64,000 nucleotides of DNA from Xestospongia muta (GCA_963693285.1 OY848917.1:3040501-3104500), one strand, 5' to 3'; counted from the stretch's first letter, positions 41,603 through 54,748 are shown. Made by a program: numbers and translations. Notes: generated by a model from the letters alone, not told the origin.

Positions 41603-44600
41603 ATGTCTTCTAGTAAAAGCAGTCTTGGTCCTTACGTTGCTCCTACGTACGGTACCTCTCCTGCGAAGAAAGAGGAGAAGAAAGATGACACGTATATTTA
41701 TCCAAGTTCTGCTGAGTCGGGACCAGTCTACTCCACTGGCAGTATTGTTGATACTAAGCACGGGGTAAGCTGTTGTATTATTCTATTAGCAATCGATTAC
41801 TTGTTCTCCTTTGTTTAGCGTTTAATAATGATTGGTCTTGTAGTAGTACTTGTTGTCATGTTTCTTGTAAGTATCTTTACGTAAAATTTTGTTACATCTG
41901 TGTTATTACATGTACTGGCTTTTTTGAGCTGAGTCTAACTAAGACATATTGAAGACATATAGAACCATTGTTCAGGTGGCTTGATTGTTCATAAAAGAGA
42001 TAGTTCAGAGTCCCAGAGGCCTGCATTGGTCCTTATTGTATATTAGTCAACATTAATACCAAATATTCATAGACTACAATTAGTTAATTACCTTATTATA
42101 ATGGAAAATAATTAATTAAATAAATAATTCAATAAATAAATAATATTTGAGCATTTCTAGACCAGCTGAAACATTAGTGACTAAATTATTTTTATGCAAG
42201 AAATCGTTCTGTAAATATTATGAATCATTTTGATGGCCTGCCATTTTGTCCTTTGTGGGTGTGGTTTGTATTAAAATGGATATGTTTGTCCTTTTGGATC
42301 ACTAAACAAATATTTAGATATGCTAATGGCTAAATAATTTTACTGAGCGTGAAATCGTATTGTGACTCTATCTGCTATATGAATGTGTACTGCTGTAAGT
42401 CCAAATTTATTTATGAACTAAATATCAGTAATTATAAGAAGACTTCAGTTCAAAAAAGTATGTCAATTAGATATCTAACATTAATTATGTGTTAATTATT
42501 GTCGTGAAATATTGTCAATAACACATTTGGTTTTAACAACATCCCAGTTTTCAATTTAGTGAGGTCACTGTTACTCGATAATTTGTTATAAAATCAACTT
42601 AACAGTGTTCTTGTTTTGTCCATATATACTGTGTAGTTCTGCTTTCCATGTATGTAATGTCATGTTTTTAAAAAGTAGATTAATATGATATTAAGTCTCT
42701 TGAAGTGTTTATTATGATCTTCATTCCATTGTATTGTTTGTTAATTAATCATCACAGTAATAGTACCCACTCCATTCATTTGGACACAATTAAAAGGTCA
42801 CAGGGACAGAAGTGACCTTGAGATTAACTTTCATATAACACATCATTTACAATGTACTTCTTTCTATAGTTGGCCCTTGCTTTCTGTATTGCTGGTGCTG
42901 TCAGGTTTAAAAAACCTCGATATTTTGCTCTTATTATTAACATTGTTTGTGAGTAATATTATTTAAATTATACACTGTATGTCTAAAGAATTGTCACAAA
43001 AAATTGCTTTTCCAAATAAATCAGTAATCACTTCTCCTCAACCTGGCATTCTTTGTGTGCTCTGCAGTCTTAAATTTTAGATCACATGAAAAGTACATAC
43101 ACAGGTGTCTTTGTTTGTATAACTGAGGCTATGGTTGTAGTCATAGTACTAGAGTACTCTGATATCTAATGATAAAATTAACCTGAACATAGCAGCAATG
43201 AATGAAACAACATACGTGATTGATTGAAGCTTAGCATTCTAAAAAGTGTTTCATAGCAGCTGGATAGTTTCTTTCAACTTCTTAGTTTTCAATAATGAGT
43301 AACAGTACACTGAATCAACTAAACCATTAGTAATTTCTTCATGCAATAATTTGACTGCATGGCCTTTTTTAATGACGTCTTTGGCCATTTACCATATCTC
43401 CTGAAATTTAAATACTGTTTATTACAATACCTCTGTGTTCTTTAGTGTACAACTAGTTTAACTGTAGAACCAAACAAGAATAATATCATTCTAAGATTGC
43501 TTTAAAACTAAAAACTCAATAATTTTGAGATCTAAATGCTATTTAGATTTCTTCCTGACACATAATAGGACATATAATAGGTTATTAAGAGACCTTCAAG
43601 TTTCATCCTTGTCTTTAAATAGCTATAGATACTCTTATTGTTTATTTCAATATCACATACATAAATATTTTTCTTTCTATTGTAGTGAGCTCACTTGTGA
43701 CAGGATTATTGGTAAGTAAATACTTCAATATAACTTAAACTTACGTAACAAAACCTTTGTGAACTGTCTAATTTCCCTGCGTATTCTCTGCTCAAATTTA
43801 TCCAATTTACCAATTGCCCCTGTTATTCAGGCTTTGATTAAATCTCCGATTAAATATTTTACACTAAGCTTCTATTTCTAATAGCAATCATTCATGATTC
43901 CTTTTATCAAGATTAGTTATAATACTATTGCACTTTCTGTAGATATTCTGGTCATTTAGAGGGATCCTGGCATCCTCAATGTTGTGGTATGTCCTTGTTC
44001 AGTGTACATTTCTTTTTTTTCAATTTGTTACTACGGATATATTTGCATGGTAAGGAAATTATAATTTATATTTATAGTTTATTAAGCTGAGTGCTATGTG
44101 AGTATTGGACCACACCCAGTGTATAATATATTCCATACAGCATGAACACAGAATGATGTTTTATAGTGTGCTTGGGCTAATCCAGGTCACGTCCAATTCT
44201 TCAAGAGTTCCATGATGTCATGTACAGTTTGCATATTATAAACAAATGTTCGAGTATGTGTTCAATAACTGAACAGAAACAATTGAAAAAAGTTAAAATG
44301 TTTATATCAAATTATATAGCAAAACTAGCAACAAATTTGGGCTTCAAAAACTACAAAAACATCATCAGTAATAACTTGTGTTGAACCTCAAGCTATGGGG
44401 CCACACCCATATTGTGTTGATGATGTAGTTTTTAGTGAGCATATTTAAAATTCTATAAACCACTGGTCAAACTCAATGCAGACAGGCTTTATATGGTAGA
44501 GTTAATCACTCAAGAACACATACTATATAGGTAAAATTTTATAGCGTGGTGGAACTTGATGGCCTGTAGACCAGCCATTATCAAATACATAATAGACAAC

Positions 44601-44777
44601 CTTCCATAAACCAATGCTAGCTCTTTTTTTATAATACTTAGATGGTTTTACTTTTTTCATTATAGGAATGAGCAGAAAGGAGTCATTTCTACTACTCCAA
44701 TGGATAGAATTGGACCTAGCTACAACTGTTCGGGAAATCACACTTATCCACGTTTCAATTGCTCTGATCACCATTAA
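41603..44777 (+). CDS. Small membrane protein B with glycosylation sequons
   Basis: Six exons, 41603-41764, 41819-41866, 42870-42948, 43686-43711, 43943-43986 and 44666-44777, join in phase to 156 residues. The N-terminal 54 residues are polar (MSSSKSSLGPYVAPTYG, KKEEKKDDTYIYPSS). Two hydrophobic stretches follow (LIMIGLVVVLVVMFLLALAF; YFALIINIVLSSLVTGLLIF) separated by RFKKPR. The tail has three N-glycosylation sequons (NCSG, NHTY, NCSD) and two nearby cysteines, suggesting it lies outside the cell; two passes would then put the N-terminus outside too, unless one stretch is not a full pass. An ATG at 41564 is in frame, but the ATG at 41603 has A at -3 and is preferred. The family is not recognised. 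Exon 2 is 48 nt, as in membrane protein A. Confidence 0.7.
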
Positions 44778-45492
44778 TAATTATATTATTTGGATGGTTT
44801 TATTCTAAGAATTTTGAAACTGTTATTATAACAAAATGTATTTACATTGCTATATTATTGATGTTATAGATATTTTTATAAACATGTGTGTTTTATTGTT
44901 TACAATGTACACAAACATGCACATACATGCATGTATCCATACACACAAACACACACATATATGATATATAAAGTATGAATGGTTGTATATTTGAGCTTTT
45001 GTATTAATTACTGCTAACCTCATTGGATAAAGAAGAATGTATGTACTAAGTTGTTTAAGATTCTATTACTTCACACTGGTTTAGTGTACAATGAGTATGA
45101 CTAATATTTAAATTTACTTGAATGCATAGTTACATGTAGGTATGTGAGTTTTCTTGCTGAAAAACATATAATGAAGTTTGGCATCTTGTCTGACTTTGGT
45201 ATGTATATTATGGCCACACCTTTATCCAGACACCGTCCTCATAATCAACGCTTGCTTAACCAAACCACTGTTCATAGCACTAGAGACCACCCTTGTAATC
45301 TGCTTAACCACATTCAAGAATCAACACCTCTGTACAAACACCACAATCACAGTGAGCTATAATTGTATATGTTTATATTTAAAAGTAGCAATGGTAATAT
45401 GCCAGTATGATAACTATTTTATGATAGATATTCACAGTAAATATTATAAAGCCCATACATACAGCTCAGTAAAAGTATGATCATAACTAAAA
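44778..45492. other. Convergent intergenic region
   Basis: Between the stop codons of membrane protein B and the EGF/propeller gene. AT-rich, with ACATGCACATACATGCATGT-type short repeats near 44910-44960. No gene seen. Confidence 0.5.
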
Positions 45493-46698
45493 TCATTCAA
45501 TAGGCTGCATTAAAGTCCATCCGTGACCCCAGTGACATCCATCACCAGGAAGTTCATCAACTGGTGTCAAGAGATAGAGTGGATACCCATTGTGGTCCAA
45601 GAAAAGACTTGGTGCTTGACGACGTATAAAGTAGCTTACAAAACCATCGGCCCATGTCATGTTTGTTTCCCATACAAAATCAGGTAGTAGGGTCCAGCTT
45701 AATCCATCACTACTATATCCATAGGCACCACGTGTCCCAGAGAATGGTTTCAGTTGGGAATGCACAAGCATGTGATAACCTCTATTAGTTCTCCAGATGA
45801 AGGGATCTTCATTGCTCATCACCTGTCCTGGAGTGACTACTGATGGTGGCCAGTCATCAGGCACCATCCAACCAAACACAGGCTCTTTGGAACGAATTGT
45901 GTAAGGCCCAGACCAGTGAGGTGCAGTAGCAATAGCGATCTTTTCTCGTGTTCCCTTTGCTGGTGGAGAAGGCGATTGGCATTGAGCCCCACGTAAAGCC
46001 ATAATAACTGTACCGTTAGGAGCAAATGTTACAGAGGGACAATTTGTCTGACAGAGCCATGATTCTCTGTCATCTGGTCCTGGCCAAGGATTAAAGAGGG
46101 TTTTCTCCTTCCAAGGACCATATACACTTGAGCTCCAAGCCATTGCAGTAACTTGATGACTGAAATTATATGTATAGCAACCTGGTTGAAGGCATCCCTC
46201 TGACAGCAAGCCAGGTAATTCACCTCCATCATATTTGATCATATAGATAAGAACAGTCCCGTCTGGAGCACGAATGGCGTGAGCCTCATGATGAAATACA
46301 GGTAAAACCACCTCAGCAAATTTAAATGGGCCTGCTGGGGATGGACCTTCAAGACGAACAATGGCAGTATTACAGTCATAGTTGTCAGATTCGTCTAATG
46401 GCGGAGTAGTGTACCCTTTAGCTGTGAGAAATGCATGATACAGATTATTCTCATATATGATGTCACCTCCCCAGGTTGGCATGCTGCCATTGTAGTACCC
46501 ATGTGGTTCTAACAGACTGGGTGGCTTAAGTTTTAAGTAATTGCACATATCTCCTTGCCATCCAGGGTCACAGACGCATCGATTTTCCTTGCAGACACCG
46601 TTAAGTGCACAATCTGTTTCGCTGCCTTCTATACAAACAGCTGTAACTGACCTGAGGACAAGAAGGACAACTAAAACTGCTTTCATACTGGCACACAC
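45493..46698 (-). CDS. Secreted EGF plus beta-propeller glycosidase-like protein
   Basis: A single uninterrupted 401-codon frame, unusual beside its intron-rich neighbours. Residues 5-20 (MKAVLVVLLVLRSVTA) are a signal peptide; the first ATG or the one four codons later could start it. Residues about 22-52 are an EGF-like module with six cysteines (CALNGVCKENRCVCDPGWQG). The rest has the blade-like repeats of a five-bladed beta-propeller of the GH43/GH117 kind: WGGDIIYENNLYHAF, DGTVLIYMIKYDGG, WKEKTLFNP, SNEDPFIWRTNRGYHML, APSLFLDHNGYPLYLL. The WGGD and EDPF motifs sit where such enzymes keep acidic residues, but substrate and activity cannot be read from sequence. Several sequons (NGS, NFS, NGT, NMT) fit secretion. 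It starts 113 bp after the ankyrin/Death gene, same strand. Confidence 0.88.
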   Translation of the reverse strand: MCASMKAVLVVLLVLRSVTAVCIEGSETDCALNGVCKENRCVCDPGWQGDMCNYLKLKPPSLLEPHGYYNGSMPTWGGDIIYENNLYHAFLTAKGYTTPPLDESDNYDCNTAIVRLEGPSPAGPFKFAEVVLPVFHHEAHAIRAPDGTVLIYMIKYDGGELPGLLSEGCLQPGCYTYNFSHQVTAMAWSSSVYGPWKEKTLFNPWPGPDDRESWLCQTNCPSVTFAPNGTVIMALRGAQCQSPSPPAKGTREKIAIATAPHWSGPYTIRSKEPVFGWMVPDDWPPSVVTPGQVMSNEDPFIWRTNRGYHMLVHSQLKPFSGTRGAYGYSSDGLSWTLLPDFVWETNMTWADGFVSYFIRRQAPSLFLDHNGYPLYLLTPVDELPGDGCHWGHGWTLMQPIE

Positions 46699-46811
46699 AC
46701 CCTTCCATTAAAGCTCTGCTAAGCACGTGGGAGGGGCTCGTATCGTGTTACAAGAAATAAGTAGTCATCAATAACGTTATTAGTAAAAAAATAAAGAGTC
46801 TATCATAGTAT

Positions 46812-49800
46812 TCAATCATATACTTTTGTTATAAAATCACGCATAGTGCATGCTACAGAAGAGTTATTCACAGGAGGCAACTCTATAGCAGTTATAATGG
46901 ATTTCCATGAAACCTCACTGGGTTGCTTATCAAACCAAAACTGAAGAACTTCCGAGAGTCTATCATCATTACTATATACTGGGTCATGTTGTATTGACTT
47001 AAGTATTCCATAGTCGATTCTGAGAGCCTCTCCTATTTGTCTCCAATTATATGCAACAGGAGTTAGTAGACGCAGGAGATCCAATTTCTCTGGTTTCATT
47101 CCTATAAACGAGATTTTCTATTTTAATGAAATGTTAATAGGAAGTCAAGATTATAATATATACTTCGACCATGGAAACTCATATTTCTTTAACATTAATA
47201 AACAGATCACATTATGACTTAATCTTGTCTCATTTTTAAGGCTATTATTTTATATTTAATTTTGAGAATAGCCTCTATCTACCATCATATTACTTACCAA
47301 CATCAATTGAATTAAAGTGTGATTTAGGTTGCGAAACTGGTCCAATTGCATGAGATGTATCTATAAAAACAGTGAAATACACAATAAATTGTGTTGTCTA
47401 ACAAAAAGGTATATAAGGCCTAGGATGTACTAAGGACACAATCTATTTTTGATGATGATGAAATTATTGTAAATGACCATCAAGGAAAGTGCAAAAACTG
47501 TTTACTCACTTAACATCCAATGTTGGTATTTCTCAGTTAACACTACTGGTGGCAAATCCTGTGCAGTACAAGATGCTATTGGTATAGCACCACTGCCAAC
47601 AGTGACTAGTGCCGGATGTATACAAAGCAAATCATGCTGAGGTTGATGTTCTTGGTTGCACAGAATTGCAGGATCATATTGTATGGCTGATTCATTATAT
47701 GCAAGTGGTTCAGCACAAGAGGCAATGGCTGCAGCAATTACTGATTGTAACATGAAACATTCTGTTGGTTGGCCAGTCCAATACACCTCCATCCAAACCA
47801 TTGCATCTACAAGAAGCAAGGATCCATAAGGTTTTTTGGACTGCAACTTAACAGCAAATCGAAGTTGGCATGGAAAATCGACAGTGAGACATTCAAGTGT
47901 AAAAATTGGAGGGTGTTTTCGGTTTAATAAAGCTACTGTTGCAGCTGGAAACAAACCCTAAAGTAGTATTAGTAAAACAAAATAAATTGTTTAACACATT
48001 TCATACCTGAGGTACAACTCCACATTGAAACATCAAAAGCAACGGTTCACAAGTTTTGCAATATTTCTTCTTTTCTTGATATGTGAGCTGTTTTGGACGT
48101 AATGCACAAGGCATGAAATAATATGTTAATTTGTCACGTTCAACTCTAGCAATAATACATAAATGACAAAGTAGACATAGTAAGTCAACTTTTTTAAACA
48201 ATGGAGAAAAAGGAATGTTTATAAGATCCAAAAGGTCGTCAGTAAACAAACCTTCACTTTGCAGTTTACGATGAGCATCAGGAGGTAAAATCTTTCCTTT
48301 ATTCAAAAGTTTTTGGGGAAAGTCCACAAATGATATGCTGATAATAGAAGACAGGACATTTAAAAAGTATTGTGGATTTGTAAAAATAATGTCAGGACAT
48401 GTCTCAAAGTGAAGGAAAACAGAGAGAGATTTTAAAAAGGATATAGCCCTCATAATTTGAACTTCGTTCATTCCTAACTTATTTCCAATTTCTTCATAAT
48501 AAGATCGTAATACAATTCCATGATGCTGTTTGTCACCCTCCTCTTTGATATTAGACTCTAGGACATACCAACGAATTGGAACCTCCTTCTCAATAACTGC
48601 TTTGTGGTGGCCAGTAACATATGCTCTAAGACGCATTGAAAGCTCCTCCCGATTTTGTAAGCACATGTTATTCACTGGAAAAATTAGTTGCTGCTCAGCT
48701 TCATTGAAAAAAATCAATTGGTCTTTATATTGCTTTAAAGCTGATATAAGTTTAATATTTTTTTGCTTCAATGACTCCTGAAAAAGCCACCACAGACCAC
48801 CCATTTTATCCTCATAGGTACCAATTATAATGAATAGAGGCATTGGATCACTGCCATGTACAGCAGCAAGCCTAGCAGATGAAATGGAACGCACATGTGT
48901 AGTAATTAGTTGAAGATTAGTCATTCTTAGCTCTTTAGGTTGAGTCAATGGCTTTCCATTCACTGAGTACTGAAAAACTGGCCTGCTTGACAAGCGATCT
49001 GTCAATTTATGTACAATTATATTGATGGTATTACCTCGGACAAAAGCTCTAGATACATCAGCAAACTGTGGTTGACCACCACTGTCAAGCACGTATATCC
49101 AGGTAGAGTGAGAGAGCTGTTGAGATGTGTTACCTCGCATTTCTTTTAGAATGTCTTGAGAAAGCTGTAGAACACTTTTTTCTTTAGTATCCGCGTTGTT
49201 GATAGCTTCGGCTCTGACATCGTCTGATGATTGACCTAATTCTGCGATCGATGTGGAGTTTCTTGGGTCAGTTTGGACAAGCCCGAGTTTGCTTTCACTA
49301 GTGATTCTCTGTAGGTCTGCAATCTTTGTTTTAAAACTTGGCACTTCTTGGACTGCGTTAACTACATTTGTATCTCTGCTCTTGTCAATTTCATATTCTC
49401 TATTTGGGGATTGTGACGTTGTCTTTGTAATGTTGGCTTTTGATAACACACGAGGAAAGCTTGAAGGCATCTCTTTGGTATCAAGTAAAATCTGAGGAGA
49501 GACACTTGACTCCATTGGTTGGGTACTATAAGTCATAGTGTTAGGTGATTGATGCAGACCTGATGACATTGCATTAGGACTCTCGACCTGGAATGCAGGC
49601 AGAAATTCTTTGGAAATTGCACATGCTTGGATATCGGCAGCAAGCATTTGCATGAGGCCCTTTGTTGTAATAACTTCCCATCTCTTTTTGTTATCGAGGC
49701 CAGCCACCCTGTCAATAGCTCTAATTGGTTTATCAGCAATAGGTGTACTGTGGTGATGAATAGGAGGTTCCCAATTAAAGAGAAGATGTTTAAATGAAGT

Positions 49801-50138
49801 TTTGCCAACTGCAGGAGGGCCAGCTATTAGCATCTTTATGATTTTTAACGTTACACAACCTTCATCTAGAGCTTGTAATAAAATAACTTCATCTAAAAAT
49901 GTTATACATAATATCAATTATCAGATATTTTTTTGCCTACCAAAGTAGTTAATTAGCTTTTTGTAGTCATTTACACCACATTTTCTTGATAATGAAAGAG
50001 CAGTGTCACCATCCTATGTATTTAAAATAAAATAATGTTTTATACCCTGTGTTAGAGAAAGTATCATAGCAAATCAGCTACTGACTACCAAAGCTCAAAA
50101 TCTGTTCCATCTCAGTGTAAGGTAATTCATTAATACAT

Positions 50139-50174
<36 letters not shown>

Positions 50175-53100
50175 TATATATATACTATGTATAATTTGAT
50201 TGGTTGATTTAACCAACATATGGTTATACAGGTTGCATGTAGCAAACTTATGTTTTTGTGTTTTTGTCGAAAAGTAAGCATAATACTGTTTTTATTACTA
50301 ATGTACTACTGTTTATTTAGCTACATAAACGGTTCATATCAAGTAGATTAGTAATTAATACAGTGTTGTGTTTAGTCTTGGCATATACAACCTGTACATG
50401 TATAACCAACCAAGTATTAGTTAAATCAAGCAATATATTTTTAGTGTGTTAATTATATTATTAATTACAACTATCACTACCAAACTAAACCATTATATTG
50501 AACATACATAGGGTAATAAAGATACTTTCTTGGGCATAGCTTAACAATTAATGCTATATTTAGGTGTGAAAGTTCAAAATCATTTAATTGTATATGTACT
50601 TAATAAAAATAGGCTTAAGACTACTTGTCAAGATATAAATATAGTGTAGTTTAGTATATTATTCACCTTGTTAGGTACATGCCAACTTGCTCCTTTCTCC
50701 AGTAGATATTTAGCTATAAGATAGTGACCTTTTCTGCAAGCTATCATCAAAGGAGTATCACCAATCTGGAGTGATTAAAACTTTCATTCATCCTTAAATT
50801 TATCTAGTTTTCTAATAACATTAATTACTTTTACTGTCAGTATTCAGTATAAAATATAATCAATCACGACAACTTGTAAGCAATTATTATGCTCATGCGA
50901 TGGCTACAGACTTGAAAATCTATAGTTAATTAAAGTGTGGCATATAACTGATTTGTGTCATTTATCTTGGTTTATTTAGGTGACTGTTTTCAGGTTCCTT
51001 TGTAACAGTTTGTGTTCAGTTGAAAGGAACCATGTATAAATATCGATGACTGATCACAAGAGAAATGGACAGGTGTAAATTGTAAGATTGCTGTTGTATT
51101 TATGAAGAATCAGTTATGAGACAAGTGAGTTGAAGGTCTCAAGGCAATGTACAAGCTATGTTCTTCATGAACAGGATAATCTTTTTAGTCTCATGTAATA
51201 TAAAAATAGTCTAACGTGATATTGAAATAGTCTCATATGATATTGAAATAGTCTAATGTGATATTGAAATAGTCTAATGTGATATTGAAATAGTCTCATA
51301 TGATATTGAAATAGTCTAATCTGATATTGAAATAGTCTCATATGATATTGAAATAGCCTCATGTGATATTGAAATAGTCTAATCTGATATTGAAATAGTC
51401 TAATGTGATATTGAATTATGGTTTTTTAACATTGGTTGCTATGATATTTTCATAATCATGATAACTACTAAACATCACATCAAGGGAACATAGTATGTCC
51501 ATATCGTTACTGTACTAATGACAACACTGACCTTATCTTTAGTGTTATGGTGTACATAACCTTCTTCCATTAATAATTTTGCTATTTGAACTTGACCTAC
51601 ACTAGCTGCCCAATGAAGTGCTGTACGTCCATACTAAAACGGAGAATAAACCACTATATTTGATCAATTAAATATTTAGTTCTAAAATGAACATAGGTCC
51701 TTTTTTAAATGTTATTAGAAATAAATGGGCTGGGCTCCTTCTACACATTACATCATCATTATATAAGTCAAATAAATGTTCAGAGTGGGTGTGGTCACAT
51801 AAGTAGACATACTATTACATTAGTTCAATAAACTAATATTGATGCTGCTATGTTGAGGTCAAAGTGCAATGAAAACACCTTATAATGTACTTACCACATC
51901 ATTTAAGTGAAGATAAGCGCCTTTTCTAAGTAAATAGTATACTATATCAGTGTGTCCATATTGAGCAGCTAACATGATTGGAGTTGACTTTCTCTAAACA
52001 GATTGGTCAAAATTAATAGGACGTAAAGTATCAATAATAAAATAATATCAAATTATAATACTAATTATAGCATGATTAAAATGCAGTTTATTTTTATTCT
52101 TTATTTACTTTGTAGTGAAACAAAGGGTGTAGAAATGTTTTCAAATTTTGGGAGGTGTTAAGTCAACACAAGGCAGGTATGCGTATTGCACACACAATAA
52201 CCTAAAGAGACGCTTGTGTGAATTGAAGCTTCAAAATCCAATCTAAGGACTTTAGCCTAGTGTTGTCTAGATTTGCCATCAGAATCCCTTTTGGAATCCC
52301 ATAGTCCCATCTCATATGGGACTATGGGATTATGGACAGGATAAGATCTTCCTATAGGAATTTTGATGGCAAATGTATACTTTAGCCACTCCCCCTTGTG
52401 AATGACTCAGTATAATAATATTTGTGACATATATTTTAACACTGAACTCGATCAATCAAAATCACTAGCTAAAGTAAGAGTCACACGACTATTATTTGAT
52501 TATCATGTGACACATGTCTCTCCTTTTTAAAGGTGCCTAGTCATTGGAAAGCATTTTTAGAACAAATGCATATCAATTCAGTAGAGGACTGTATGACTAG
52601 AGATTACGATGACCTTGTCTATTGTACGTAAACATTTAATTAGATTTTAAACAACATACTTTAGTGACGGCATTGATATTGGCACCACGTTCAGTAAACA
52701 GAACCACAACATCTATAAGACCATTCTCAGAAACATAATGAAGTGCTGTCCAATCATCCTGTATTAACAGAATAAATTAATTATTATCTACTCATTAATT
52801 TATAGTCCAATTTATTATTGCATTTATCACAAGTAAAATTAGATGTGTAAAACATTTGCTTCAAGTTGGCAACTATCTGTGTTGAGTACAGACAAGGTGT
52901 ACTGATCTTTATTCCTTGTAATTTAAACACAATATAGTAGGGGCAATGAAGCTAATGAAGATATATGGAAAGTAGTTGATAATGGTACACTGTAAAATTA
53001 CACTCTCCCCTTTTTGTAGCTTTTTCTCTATCTAATGTGTGCCATTACCTCCATAGTAAACATTGATGGTGGATATGAAATATATTTCAAATGTCATTAG

Positions 53101-54675
53101 CAAGAAAAAAGTGTTATTGGCACGTCAAAGTACCGTAATGAAATGTGTAAAATTGAAATTATAGCAAACTTAATTGTCGTGAAGGTTAAGCTAAGACTAC
53201 AGTGAACCATTCACACCAATTCTTAAATTAAGGGTTTCTTCTTACTATAGAATGGTAACAATACAGCTTCCTATAATAATATACCTACCATGTCAGTCAT
53301 ACTGATATCAGCTCCTACTGACAGAAGACACAGAATGATGTCTTTAAAGCCTCTCATTGAAGCATAATGTAGACTTGTAATCTTCCACTAGAAGGAAAGA
53401 TAATAGTAATTTCTCCATTGTATACTTCAATATACCAGACAGTTCTATTTGTAATATTATGACATAATATGTTCACATTATTACATACATACGTTCTATT
53501 GTTATAAAAAAATCATTGGATGACAAATAAATGTCCACTGACTACCAATGATACCACAAATGATGAACTTAATTTACTTCTATTGTGAATGTGGCACAAT
53601 AATGTATGTCAACTTACTTATTATGTGTTCCCTTTAAGTAAATAATTATTTTATTATCTACTTACAAAGTCAAAAGCATTGACATGTGCTCCCTTTTGAA
53701 GAGCTTTTTGAACGTTAAAAAGGTTTTCATTTTCAGCAGATCTGATTAGAAGTTGATTCTAGAGAAATAAATATAAAAGTAGATTTTAAACATATGTATA
53801 CTGTACAGCTGCTTTTTATGTGAGACAAAGGTAATGTCTGTGATCAATATTTGCAGATTTAAGTTCACAATTATTGTTATATCACCACTTTAATTAATTA
53901 GGTGTTGTTTATAATTGAAATTTGTGGCATAGCATCCCGAGTTAAGCAAAAACTAATTCTAAACAAAAAATAGGTTAATGGTATAAATGCACTAGTCTCG
54001 TGTGCCACACCCATTCCAAGGAGAAAGGATCTGGTGACACTAAATAGAAACTGTTTGTACCAATTACGAGTCTCAATCACATCATGCCCTCTATATATAG
54101 TCTAAAAACGGAGTCTGGAAAATTGTAAAGTTGATTCACATTTTTTGCGTCTTACAAACCAATAATTATAACAGAGTGAAGCTATCGAGATATTTCTCCA
54201 AAGTAATAATAGTTTTCTAAAAAAGGCAACAACTTAGTTAGTTAAACATTACTTACATAACGTAATTATGATATTCGATCTTTCCACATTTAATTACACA
54301 GTTTTTACTATTGTGTAACCGAACCCTTTCCATATGAGACTACATACAAACAACAAACATACATACTTACTGATATTATTATGATCAATTATCTAACAAG
54401 CCAAGTAAGAGCTGCTATAACTATAATCAATTGCCTGTCCTCTCGAGGCTCTCGTAACTATTTTGACAATGACTATATAGACAGACAAACCATCACACAC
54501 TATAAATGTACTGATCAGAGATTTCATGTAGTATTAATTTATAGCTTGTAACTATAATATACTTTTATCAATGGTAACAACTGAACAGTTATCAACTTAA
54601 TCCGTCCAACTTCTATACCTTCGCAATTCAAAAATAATAAGTAGAGTTGCTTACCAGTTTATTCTGGACAGCCAT
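46812..54675 (-). CDS. Ankyrin-ROC-COR-Death domain GTPase
   Basis: Twelve exons in phase give 1,123 residues: 54655-54675, 53666-53758, 53289-53387, 52660-52758, 51895-51993, 51532-51633, 50667-50765, 49941-50013, 48007-49892, 47510-47957, 47298-47360 and 46812-47101. Residues 8-228 are about seven ankyrin repeats (WTALHYVSENGLIDVVVLFT, YGRTALHWAASVGQVQIAKL). Residues 253-261 are the P-loop GPPAVGKTS; DSGGQ at 498-502 is the G3 switch II motif; TYED near 587 sits at the G4 position, an imperfect match. About 190 Ser/Thr-rich residues separate G1 from G3. COR-like winged-helix sequence follows (DIIFTNPQYFLNVLSSIIS). The last 95 residues form a Death domain (WRQIGEALRIDYGILKSIQH). Domain order resembles DAPK without its kinase. 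A role in apoptosis or innate immunity is inferred. MAVQNKL is the whole first exon. Confidence 0.92.
50143..50172 (+). repeat. (TA)n microsatellite
   Basis: About 15 TA units in the intron between the seventh and eighth exons of the ankyrin gene. Confidence 0.9.
51189..51416 (+). repeat. 21-bp minisatellite, ankyrin gene intron
   Basis: About eleven copies of a 21-bp unit GTCTCATATGATATTGAAAT plus A, alternating with GTCTAATGTG variants. As 21 is a multiple of three, the minus strand shows a spurious frame repeating RLFQYHM. Confidence 0.95.
52271..52374. repeat. Nested palindrome (MITE-like), ankyrin gene intron
   Basis: Outer arms ATTTGCCATCAGAA (52271-52284) and TTGATGGCAAAT (52363-52374); inner arms ATCCCATAGTCCCAT (52296-52310) and ATGGGACTATGGGAT (52316-52330). 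No coding. Confidence 0.85.
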
Positions 54676-54748
54676 TAGCCGGAGAAAGTTATCCAAATTT
54701 TAACCCCTTTTTTGTTCTTATTGAATTCTCACACGTCAGCAGAAGTTC
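54676..54748 (-). promoter_or_regulatory. 5' flank of the ankyrin gene, duplicated at 61060
   Basis: Read on the minus strand this runs GAACTTCTGCTGACGTGTGA, then an A-rich link, GGGGTTAAAATTTGGATAAC and TTTCTCCGGCTA up to the ATG. About 75 bp of it recur on the plus strand at 61060-61136 and the last 38 bp at 61189-61227. It contains TGACGT, a CRE-like half-site. Promoter or 5' UTR role is inferred from position. Confidence 0.6.

Noticed and set aside
51165..51362. Minus-strand frame repeating RLFQYHM
   Set aside because: Product of the 21-bp intronic minisatellite; no splice context.
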